From contig NC_087078.1 in the NCBI RefSeq assembly GCF_026151205.1, forward strand, positions 782,175 through 846,174: DNA of 64,000 nt. Reading direction: 5' to 3'. Below the pieces are notes generated by a model, which worked only from the letters and a program-made list of their open reading frames with translations, made no database searches and was not told the origin of the DNA. How positions within the stretch are numbered: the stretch's first letter is position 1; each line of letters opens with the position of its first letter. Below, in pieces: positions 54,496 to 64,000 of the stretch. A program made the translations under genes and the position numbers. This DNA is from Bolinopsis microptera (lineage: Eukaryota > Ctenophora > Tentaculata > Lobata > Bolinopsidae).

Positions 54496-56757
54496 TCATG
54501 GTTGTCGGGCTGCCTGTTCCTCCATTGCTGCCATAACTCGCTGATCTATAATTGTAAAACCTCCCAGTTTCACGGAAAGTTCCTCCAATGGCAGATTTTT
54601 AGCCCACGCCACGAAATCTTCTTCGTCAATTACTGAAGTTCCTGAGGTAAATTTAAACATTTCATTGTCACATTTAGTAATGTCAAGCAAGGAATGTTTA
54701 TGTTATGAATATAATCTAATAATGTCTTCTTACTGTCTTGCATATAAAAACATGCAAATTTTTAGATTCTTAAATTCATTAGTATTTGATGATTACTTGC
54801 GCAAGCATATAGTTTAACAGCGACAGCAAGTGGTCTAAAGTTTATGAATGATTGACTCATACGGAGAGAAATATGATTGGAAAAGTGCCAATATTATCAC
54901 AAAAGAATAATGTGGATCAAAGAAAAGGCTAGTAATCTCCATAACAATTAAACAACCAAGCCAACTATGTTAGATCGGATTAGGAACATTTCTGTGTGTG
55001 CGAATATAAACAAGAGGCCTATTTACATACAACATGAGAAAATGGAGAGTTGAGCGTGAACAATCACTTTCAGTTCTAGTTCCTTGTTAAAACGTATTGC
55101 AACACAGTTCACTGAACAAACAAACAAACAAACAAAAAAGTTAGAACAATCAACTACTCTTAACAAGTTATTGGCAGACATTTGATTTCTAACCTAAACA
55201 AGCGAGGGAAGCAGGCATTTGATTTCTCACCTAAACAAGCGAGGGAGGCAGGCATTTGATTTCTCACCTAAACAAGCGAGGGAAGCAGGCATTTGATTTC
55301 TCACCTAAACAAGCGAGGGAAGCAGGCATTTGATTTCTCACCTAAACAAGCGAGGGAGGCAGGCATTTGATTTCTCACCTAAACAAGCGAGGGAAGCAGG
55401 CATTTGATTTCTCACCTAAACAAGCGAGGGAGGCAGGCATTTGATTTCTAACCTAAACAATCGAGGGAAGCAGGCATTTGATTTCTCACCTAAACAGTAA
55501 ACAAGCGAGGGAAGCAGGCATTTGATTTCTCACCTAAACAAGCGAGGGAGGCAGGCATTTGATTTCTTACCTAAACAAGCGGTTATTGGCAGGCATTTGA
55601 TTTCTAACCTAAACAAGCGGTTATTGGCAGGCATTTGATTTCTAACCTAAACAAGCGAGGGAAGCAGGCATTTGATTTCTTACCTAAACAAGCGAGGGAA
55701 GCAGGCATTTGATTTCTCACCTAAACAAGCGAGGGAAGCAGGCATTTGATTTCTTACCTAAACAAGCGAGGGAAGCAGGCATTTGATTTCTTACCTAAAC
55801 AAGCGAGGGAAGCAGGCATTTGATTTCTTACCTAAACAAGCAGTTATTGGCAGGCATTTGATTTCTTACCTAAACAAGCGAGGGAGGCAGGCATTTGAGC
55901 GGCTATCATTCTGATCTGATCTAAATCCTCAGTGTCAGGTCGGACGGCTCTTATAACCTCGGTTACTGTCTCAGCGGTCAGTGGATCTCCATTATTCAGT
56001 ATCTGGAATAGAGTCTGCAGTCTCTCTTCCATAGTCATAGTTTGCCAAATGTACAGGATTCGACAGAAATCTGTGAAACTGAAATTTTAAACCATTACAT
56101 TGTTGAATATTTTAAATACCGCAAGGTTGAGTATTTCATTAGCCACGGGTTACACTAGTATATTATATAATATGCATATGACTCAAGTCTAGTGTGGGAG
56201 GGAAAGAGCTGTGACATTTCCCGTTTCCAAATTATAATACCCAAACAGTCCAAAATAAACATGACAGCAGATAAGGCGGTGTACCTGATTTCACCGTCTG
56301 CCGTGGTCGGAATGCTATCAATAACTCGATACATGATAACATCACCTTCATACTCCGCACGCAACCGATCTACTGACAAAATACCGTCCTCGTCACAGCC
56401 CATCTCGCTCCATCTCTGCCACTGTCAGGTGGTTGATAAGGTGGTTATAATGTGGTTACTTCACACTGATTTAAGGAACTGTAACATCATTATGGGTCAC
56501 AGCAAACAATCATAATTTTCTAAGAAACTTACAAACAAACACAATAGCGAACTGCAAAGATCACCACTGATCGACTAGACAACATAATCTCCAATAACAT
56601 CACCTTCATACTCCGCACGCAATTCAACAACACTTACCTCTCTCAGCACAGCTACAAAAGACAGTTTGCTCTGGCGACTTATTTCAGCGATGCTCTCCTT
56701 GGGGTAGTGTATCTTAATTAGGGCCTCACCTTTCTGCGAGGATGCACCCGCTCCCAT
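54496..56757 (-). CDS. Calcineurin-B-like EF-hand protein with N-myristoylation motif (4 exons, 203 residues)
   Basis: Exons: 56638-56757, 56285-56421, 55870-56078 and 54496-54641. The joined frame closes at 204 codons. The N-terminus MGAGASSQ fits N-myristoylation (Gly2, Ser6). An EF-hand-like DEDGILSVDRLRAEY and a second, ADGEI|SFTDFCRIL (formed across the exon 2/3 junction), are followed by NNGDPLTAETVTEVIRAV and a last module VIDEEDFVAWAKNLPLEEL. Length and layout resemble calcineurin B, CIB or related proteins of ~170-200 residues. Several loops lack canonical Ca ligands, so binding may be reduced. It is probably a membrane-associated Ca-sensor or regulatory subunit. The exact family is not certain. 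The donor of exon 3 is followed by about 20 tandem copies of itself. Confidence 0.8.
55166..55895 (-). repeat. ~37-bp array (about 20 copies) of the EF-hand exon 3 end and donor
   Basis: On the minus strand each unit is ATGCCTGCCTCCCTCGCTTG plus TTTAG|GT(A/G/T)AGAAATCAA. The first is the real exon end (MPASLACL|G) with donor GTAAGA. Most copies keep a good donor, GTAAGA or GTGAGA, and some have GTTAGA. A minority replace CCCTCG with a CCAATAAC variant. Confidence 0.95.
56590..56632 (-). repeat. Copy of EF-hand exon 2 coding block in intron 1
   Basis: About 30 bases encoding LRAEYEGDVI of exon 2 (56335-56364) are repeated just downstream of the exon 1 donor (GAG|GTAAGT). It is a partial exon duplication with no acceptor attached. 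Confidence 0.8.
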
Positions 56758-56759
56758 CT

Positions 56760-57165
56760 ACTTTCTCGTCTACTTTATCATCTACATTATCTAGCTAGAA
56801 CATGGGATACGGTTACTAAATGCTGGTATTCTATCATTACTTAATCATAAAGACATCACCGACAAACATTTAACAATAAAATCATGATTTGAGATGTCGG
56901 GAAAACACCTCCAAAGCAATAAAAACCTCGCTAGTACTTCCTTTACAACTCTACTATAATGTAATGAAATAACACGTCCGTATAACACACACTAACAACA
57001 ACCCAGCTGTAAATGTGACAGTATTAGCCGGGGTTGAAGTCGTGTGGAAGTTAAGTCACTGAGAGAGCCCAGCTGTAAGTAAACGTGCGGTGTTAGATGT
57101 GATGTCACGTGACATGAAATTACACGTGACATGTAGTAAACGTGTACTCTAGTCTTGTTGCAGGG
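56760..57165 (-). promoter_or_regulatory. Upstream region of the EF-hand gene with E-box cluster
   Basis: ATGTCACGTGACATG and ACACGTGACATG (about 57100-57140) lie ~350 bases upstream of the start. They are perfect E-boxes in a palindromic context. Promoter function is inferred from position only. Confidence 0.3.
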
Positions 57166-58900
57166 AGTTGTGGTAACTTGTGTGGTATCTTCTGATATCT
57201 GTGTTATATGCGGGAGTAATATGGGGGGGGGGGGGGGGGGGTAACCCGTAACAGGCAGAGGTATTATAACGTCTGTAGTACAGTTTGTAAGCTCAGAGCT
57301 ACCTCCTTATCGGTCCTTATGCCGGTCCATAATTTTAACATTTTCTAATTCTGATATTGGAATTCATCTCCATTAACCTCGGATAAATAAAGCCATACTT
57401 TACCAAGTTTAGAAATTAGTTTAAAGTAATCTGTATACACGGTATAGAACGTGTGCTATAAATTTACCTGACTTACTTTAAGTAACACGTTACAATGAGA
57501 ATTAAGGGACTAATCGAGCTACTGTATCCAACAAGTACAAAACGTTTGCGGAGGGAAACGTGTGCGGAGGGTACACCGCTCATTAACCGCAGCACAGATA
57601 AAGTAGGGAAAATTACCGTCCATCGTTCTCAGATGAAAGGATTTACAAAGCTGGCGACAAAAGAGAGAGCCAGAGAGAGAGAGAGAGTGCTAGATGTAGG
57701 GGGAGAAGTAAGCTGCCGAAGTTTACACACATGCTACTGTGCTACATAATACATTACCACTGCAGAGGGGGGGGGGGGGGGGGGGGGGGTGATACTACAT
57801 TACAGTGGCTGTGGTAGGTTCAAATTTCAAGCCACCAGGTTCCACCTCTCACTTATTATTTCCCTCTCTCCAGCTCCCTCTAGCTCTCTCCAGCTCTATT
57901 TGTCTGGGGAGGAATGGAATGGTCTAGAAGTAAATACTAGCACATCACGTGTGCTCCATGTGAAGGGTGCAGGCGTGTTAGAGAGGAAATGGGTTGAACA
58001 ATATAACAAATATCACCTTTAACTTAGTTTGTTAAAATTTATACCACTTTAAAAGGTTAAAAAGTCTCGTTCACACTTTCTCATACATAATAATTGGTAA
58101 ATCAAGTAAGGTCTCAACTCTCACAACAGTTATCAATAATCCTATGCTATGCGGAATCAACCTCAACATTGTCAGTATAACAGACACTCTCAATAAATAC
58201 TACCAGTCTACGAAGATAATATAAACGGTAAAATTACTCACTTTTTGTGTTAAATGCTTACATTATCTCTGAAGCCAAATTGACTGTAAGTATATTATAT
58301 AGTATGAATTGAATTAGAAGCCTGCCATATTGACCTAGCTATAATGGCCTGGTAGATATAATCGTTAGTAATACAATCAGTGAGACAATAGTAGTTGAGG
58401 GTATTAGACTAACTGAGGGTATCAGAGAGAGACTGAGAGAGAGAGAAGGTATCAGATTGTATTACAGGAGAGGAAGAATTAACATAATTAACTGTAGATT
58501 TACTAAAAGAAGGAAATACAAAGGAATACAAAAACTTAAAATCTAACGCAATGCTTATGAAAGAATAACATGTATAATATGAGGTGATTAAAGAATGTAT
58601 AATAATGTAATAATATATAATAATAATAATAAAGAATTACATAAATCACGAGACTGTAGTGTTTAATGCGAGCTGAAATGGGCGCTACTCTTCCGACAAA
58701 TTACTTTACAACACTACTGAGACTCCAATACTATAACATTACACCACAATTATTATATTTAATGTATCAAGGTAGCAGTTAAAGATGAAATCAGGCTACT
58801 ATAAATGTTAAATCATCTCTCAAAGTACGGAGGAGACAAATGTAACGTTAAATTTAAAACACGTTATTTAGCAGCAGTTACAACAAAATATTACACTCTA
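57166..58900. other. Intergenic, homopolymer tracts, no gene seen
   Basis: Contains G tracts at about 57223-57241 and 57766-57789. The rest is AT-rich, with no supported coding sequence. Short frames there do not resemble proteins. Confidence 0.55.
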
Positions 58901-58911
58901 ACAAAGCAGCC

Positions 58912-59029
<118 letters not shown>

Positions 59030-59098
59030 ATCGAATATCACTAAAAGATTACATCACGCCTCACGTCCCCAGCTTTAAACACACCACTCACCAGATAC

Positions 59099-59236
59099 AG
59101 TGTTACAGTGTTACTGTTACAGTGTTACTGTTCCAGTGTTACTGTTACAGTGTTACTGTTACAGTGTTACTGTTACAGTGTTACTGTACAGTGTTACTGT
59201 TACAATGTTACTGTTACAGTGTTACTGTTACAGTGT
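59099..59236. repeat. TGTTACAGTGTTACTGTTAC array
   Basis: Tandem units of about 12-14 bases containing the mirror-like GTTACTGTTACAGTGTTAC. Confidence 0.9.
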
Positions 59237-59654
59237 AGGTGGAGATTACTAGGGTATCAGGGATTAAACCTCGTTATGTACCCACATGTATAGAACACTA
59301 CAGAGACAACTGATAAAAAGTGTACACAAAGGTAAGGGACTATTGCGGACAGCTACCAGTTACAAAGTGTACAAAAACTGATGAGATATATCCTGCACAG
59401 CCATATACACGCACACTGCGAACAGAGAGGGCAGTAAACGCATGACACTCAGAGCTACAGAGAGAGAATATTATATGTGTATATTACAAGGCACATCAGC
59501 TCACTGAGTGAGCCAGAGAGAGAGCCAGAGAGAGAGAGCTTTTAAATGCTAGCTGTGCTCGAGCATAATATTATGTAACATTATAATATAGAGTCAAAGT
59601 AATTTGTCGGATATTTTATATGGCCACAAGTCGTATATATATATATATTAATAA

Positions 59655-60500
<846 letters not shown>

Positions 60501-60847
60501 TGTGACAATGTGGTGTATTGCAGAACTATTTGTGATTAGATTACCATGTCCATTATTCCCCGCTGATTTTATATGTGAATATATTTTAGATCGTGTGCAT
60601 GTGTGTGTTTTATATAAGCTTGTTTGAGTTTCAGGACGTTATTGTACCTGTCTGATTGGTTCTAAATGTGGGGTCAGGACGGCGGTAATGAAGTTAATAT
60701 CTTGGAACGGTAAAGTTCTGCCACCCTATAATAAACCTATATAATATACTGTAACCTTAATTAGTTTTACACTCTGGGCGACTCAAAGGGACGAGTAATT
60801 TCCAACTGAGAGGGGCCAGTGTGGGGCCCACTTTGTGTGTGTTGTGT

Positions 60848-61073
60848 CTGAGAGGGGGTCTGAGAGGGGGTCTGAGAGGGGGTCTGAGAGGGAGTCTGAG
60901 AGGGGGTCTGAGAGGGAGTCTGAGAGGGGGTCTGAGAGAGGGTCTGAGAGAGGGTCTGAGAGGGGGTCTGAGAGAGGGTCTGAGAGATGGTCTGATAGAG
61001 GGTCTGAGAGGGGGTCTGAGAGGGGGTCTGAGAGGGGGTCTGAGAGGGGGTCTGAGAGGGGGTCTGAGAGAGG
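60848..61073. repeat. 12-bp TCTGAGAGGGGG array
   Basis: About 19 copies of TCTGAGAGGGGG (some GGGAG or GAGG variants), open in four frames (which yields spurious ORFs). Confidence 0.93.
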
Positions 61074-61099
61074 GCTGGTGTTATTACATTTTCTTAGCT

Positions 61100-61693
61100 T
61101 AACCGTCATGTTTAAATCATTACTCGTGAGTCATTAGGATATAGTTATAAAGAGTTCTTACGAATGTGCTTAGTAAACGTGCTGCAGAAAGTTTTCTAAT
61201 CTGTGGACACCTTGAGTGTGGTGTTACTTTTTAAGTTTAATCCTGCATTCGAAGTAACGAGTAATAAGTATTCGTGCCAGCTGATAAGTCATGATACAGG
61301 AAATGAAATTATGAAATCTAACAGCTACATCAAATAATGCAATAAAACGAGTCTGATAGTTATTTACAGTTGAAATTCAAATAAAAGATAGCAAAATAAT
61401 GATAACAATACAATCATTGTGTAACTAATCTGAGAAAACATAGATTTTACAACAATAAATACAAAAATTAGTAAATCATTTCATTTAACAAATATAATAA
61501 CAATCTTATAAAATAAAAACAGAGACTGGCACACATTACTCTACCCATATAATTGTCACTGTGATTTGAACCTGTCTGGTTCCATATTCCGTGTACATCT
61601 TCTAAAAATACTGTTTCTGAACAAATAACTCGATAAAAATATGGTAGTTAGGCACACAGGTAGTATAAAAGTTTTTTGATAGATTTTCGTGAT
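61100..61693. other. 3' flank of the coiled-coil gene, no feature seen
   Basis: AT-rich sequence, probably the 3' UTR and intergenic spacer of the minus-strand gene. No clear AATAAA was identified. Confidence 0.45.
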
Positions 61694-64000
61694 TTACATT
61701 TCATCAAACCCAAATGCAGAGTCTGAATCAAACCATGAACTTGCTTCGACCTTAATTTTTTGTTTCTTCTTTTCATTAGCTTCTTTTCTCTTAAGATAAG
61801 CATCTGGAAGTTTGACTCCCCGTTTTTGTGCACTAGATGGGGTGGGGTATTTAGCAAGTAAATCAGTAACTGGGCCAGGAGATTTTGATAGTTTCAATCT
61901 GCAAGGGGACTTTGCGGAGGCATATGTTGTTGTTTTTGGTGATTTGCTCATTGACAGGTACTTTACTTTGTTTGGTTTAGAATTAGTGGAACTTGAAACA
62001 GTCATATCAGCCTCTTCTTCATCTGATGGTTCATGCCACGAGGGAGACTTCCCAAATGCAACACGTCGCTTCTTGGACCTACTAACAGTGGGAGTTTTAG
62101 GAGAATCAGGGTTGGCTATCTTGGGTCGTTTAATTGGGCTGGTGAAGGAAGATATGTCACCAACTGCTGGGGATTTAGAGGACACATTGGATAAAACAGC
62201 TTCAACTTTGCTCTTGTTGAGCTTCTTAATCTCCTTCTTCAGTTTATCAATAGTCGACTGATATCCCTTCTCGGCAGTAGAGTATTGTTCTAAATTCGCA
62301 TTTGCAATTTTTAACTGACCTTCTTTCTCTTTCAACTTTTGACTAGTGACCTTGAAATTCTTTTGTTTGTCCTTCAATACACCCATTTCGGTTTTAAGAT
62401 CCTCATATTGAAAACGATATTTAGAATTGTCTGATTCTAACTGCTCCATTTTCAAATGTAGGTCAGCAACTTCATTTTGCTTTTCAGTCAAAAATCCTTC
62501 AAACTTTAACTTTTCAGAATCACTCAATTTCTGTTCAGCTTGATGAAGAGACAATTTTTCCAAGAGTTCCTTTTTGGCTTGTTCCAAAAGTCCGATTTTC
62601 AAGTTTAACGATTTCAGTTCGTCAGTGGTTGCAGAGGTTGATGTTATTTTGGCATCATCAAGCTTCAGTATTTTGTTTTGGAGTTTGCTGATTTCTTCTG
62701 CCAATGCTGATATATCCCCAGCCTTATTGGAAATGGAGCTCTTTAATTGCACATTCTCCTTTTCACAAGCTTCTTTTTGGAATGCGACGTTTTTCAACTC
62801 TTTAGACAAATCAATCTTCACTTTAGCTAAATCACCGTTTAAGTTTTTTATCAACATATCTTTCTCACGAAGACTTGCAGTGGCTTCACTCAGTTGATCG
62901 TATAATTTCTGTTGACGATCTGAGGAATCAATTACAGCTGAATTTATTGACGATTTAGATTTGTCAACTTCTATCAAAAGCTGATCGACTCTAGCTTGTA
63001 ATTGGAAATTCTTCTGCTCTAGGTCACAGCAGATCTTCATCTTTTCTTCAACTAATTTTTCTGCTTTATCTTTTCTTGAAGAAATGTCCGACAAATTTTG
63101 CTCTAACTTCATAGCAGATTTCAAGAGATCTGTTATCTTCTGAGCTGAGGATTGAATTTGGTCTTTCAGCTTTAAAGCTGCTGCATCTTTTTTGGCAAGT
63201 ATGTTGTCCTGATGTCGTACACTTCCTCTCAATGATTTCATTTCACTGCTGCAGCAGTCAAATGTTTCTTGCATGACTGACACTGTTCTGGTGAGGTTAT
63301 CGTGTTCATCTTTTAAATGTTGCATACTCAGCAACAATTCATTGACTAGCTGTTTTAATGACTCATTTTTAGAAACCAGCTCCCCTAGCTCACAATCTTT
63401 TCCCGACAATGACAAGGCCATAGATTGGTAATCCTGCTCAAGTTGTTCACATTTGCTTTTCAATTCACGATATTCCAACACCATTTTGTCTAAATCAGAT
63501 GCAATTGTTTTTGAGTGATTGTCATGGTCAGATGATTTATTTTCTAACTCTACTAGCTTGTTATCCTTTGTTCTATTGGACAACGTGAGGCCTTCGATTT
63601 CTTGCAAGTATTCAACCTCTTTTAACTGAACACTATTAAGACTTTCAGATATAGAGTTAAGCTGAGTTTCAATCTCTTCTCTGGTACGAGACAGTTCTTG
63701 CATTTTGGCTTCTTTATCTTCAACTAAAGCCTTCAGCTCAAGCTCATTCTTCATTGCTGTGCTACATGTATCAGTTAGATTCTTCACTTCAGCTTCACTA
63801 CATTCTTGCTTTTCCTGTAGATCTTCCACGCATTTGACCAGTTGGGAAACACTATCTTTCAGCGACCTATTTTCACTCTCAATGCGATCATTCTTTGATG
63901 CCATCTCATTATATTGAGTCGACAACTGAGTTAGTGAATCAGTTAGCTCAGTCAGCTCAGTTTGAAGTTCCTCAATTTGCTGCTCAGCATCATCTTTGTA
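61694..64000 (-). CDS. Long coiled-coil protein with basic, SP/TP-rich tail (C-terminal 768 residues, cut by window edge)
   Basis: One uninterrupted frame from the window edge (codon at 64000) to TAA at 61694. It has no start in view: YKDDAEQQIEELQTELTELT... already lies within the coiled coil. The first ~570 residues are heptad-rich and charged (E, K, L, S). The rest is basic and disordered with repeated SP/TP sites (SFTSPIKRPKIANPDSPKTP, KKRRVAFGKSPSWHEP, MSKSPKTTTYASAKSP) typical of Cdk-regulated nuclear or mitotic proteins. It ends in KRKEANEKKKQKIKVEASSW and DSDSAFGFDEM. Candidates include a centromere/kinesin-like or nuclear-matrix protein. I cannot name the family without the N-terminus. 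The absence of introns over 2.3 kb contrasts with RRM1. Confidence 0.8.
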   Translation of the reverse strand, partial: YKDDAEQQIEELQTELTELTDSLTQLSTQYNEMASKNDRIESENRSLKDSVSQLVKCVEDLQEKQECSEAEVKNLTDTCSTAMKNELELKALVEDKEAKMQELSRTREEIETQLNSISESLNSVQLKEVEYLQEIEGLTLSNRTKDNKLVELENKSSDHDNHSKTIASDLDKMVLEYRELKSKCEQLEQDYQSMALSLSGKDCELGELVSKNESLKQLVNELLLSMQHLKDEHDNLTRTVSVMQETFDCCSSEMKSLRGSVRHQDNILAKKDAAALKLKDQIQSSAQKITDLLKSAMKLEQNLSDISSRKDKAEKLVEEKMKICCDLEQKNFQLQARVDQLLIEVDKSKSSINSAVIDSSDRQQKLYDQLSEATASLREKDMLIKNLNGDLAKVKIDLSKELKNVAFQKEACEKENVQLKSSISNKAGDISALAEEISKLQNKILKLDDAKITSTSATTDELKSLNLKIGLLEQAKKELLEKLSLHQAEQKLSDSEKLKFEGFLTEKQNEVADLHLKMEQLESDNSKYRFQYEDLKTEMGVLKDKQKNFKVTSQKLKEKEGQLKIANANLEQYSTAEKGYQSTIDKLKKEIKKLNKSKVEAVLSNVSSKSPAVGDISSFTSPIKRPKIANPDSPKTPTVSRSKKRRVAFGKSPSWHEPSDEEEADMTVSSSTNSKPNKVKYLSMSKSPKTTTYASAKSPCRLKLSKSPGPVTDLLAKYPTPSSAQKRGVKLPDAYLKRKEANEKKKQKIKVEASSWFDSDSAFGFDEM

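Noticed and set aside
57495-57749. 84-codon plus-strand ORF
   Set aside because: Contains a GA-run-encoded RERER stretch and no recognisable domain or splice context.
60783-61137. Repetitive ORFs (SDPL / RGGL / ERGS units)
   Set aside because: The 12-bp TCTGAGAGGGGG array is open in several frames on both strands.

Overview
The window is nuclear DNA from an animal. It has spliced genes with GT-AG introns in every long gene, class A (rhodopsin-type) GPCRs without introns in their coding part, an LDL-receptor class A (LDLa) 7TM receptor, a two-box HMGB protein and an animal-type nucleoporin. AT-rich introns, genes nested in introns and dense minisatellites suggest an invertebrate, perhaps an early-branching one such as a cnidarian. 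The sequence alone does not fix the phylum.

Layout. (1) 199-7749 (+): 3' part of NUP160 (8 exons, cut by the left edge), with a class A GPCR nested on the minus strand (2486-3553). (2) 8681-36386 (+): a complete RRM1 gene, the large subunit of class I ribonucleotide reductase. Twenty phase-consistent exons give 809 residues. It also has a second possible first exon, an alternative exon for the C218/allosteric-loop segment, and a possible alternative last exon. Two paralogous LDLa receptor genes lie antisense inside its introns: 12512-16285 (full 7TM) and 21898-25047 (ectodomain only). (3) 36387-40333: intergenic DNA with short TIR elements and dispersed repeats. (4) 40334-53706 (-): a two-HMG-box gene (4 exons, 197 residues). 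Its ~12-kb intron holds a second GPCR (45189-46235), a ~4-kb TIR element with a target-site duplication and an internal RT fragment, and a 49-bp satellite. (5) 54496-56757 (-): a calcineurin-B-like EF-hand protein with an N-myristoylation motif (4 exons, 203 residues). (6) 57000-61690: almost only simple repeats. (7) 61694-64000 (-): C-terminal 768 residues of a long coiled-coil protein that runs off the right edge.

Two things stand out. First, RRM1 has two mutually incompatible versions of the exon segment for the redox cysteine and allosteric specificity loops. Phase allows only one or the other, so splicing could choose between reductases with different allosteric loops. Second, many tandem repeats are built from exon-intron junctions. 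Their units carry the last bases of an exon plus its donor, or an acceptor plus the first exon bases, repeated 2 to ~137 times next to the real junction. Related cases straddle stop codons. One intron in the second LDLa gene, absent from its paralog, has the same CAG|GTATGG block at both ends, as expected for intron birth by tandem duplication.

Exon limits were read by eye from protein similarity, phase and GT/AG sites. Reading phase closes exactly in each of the five multi-exon genes (NUP160 checked to its stop codon). No transcript data or database search was available.
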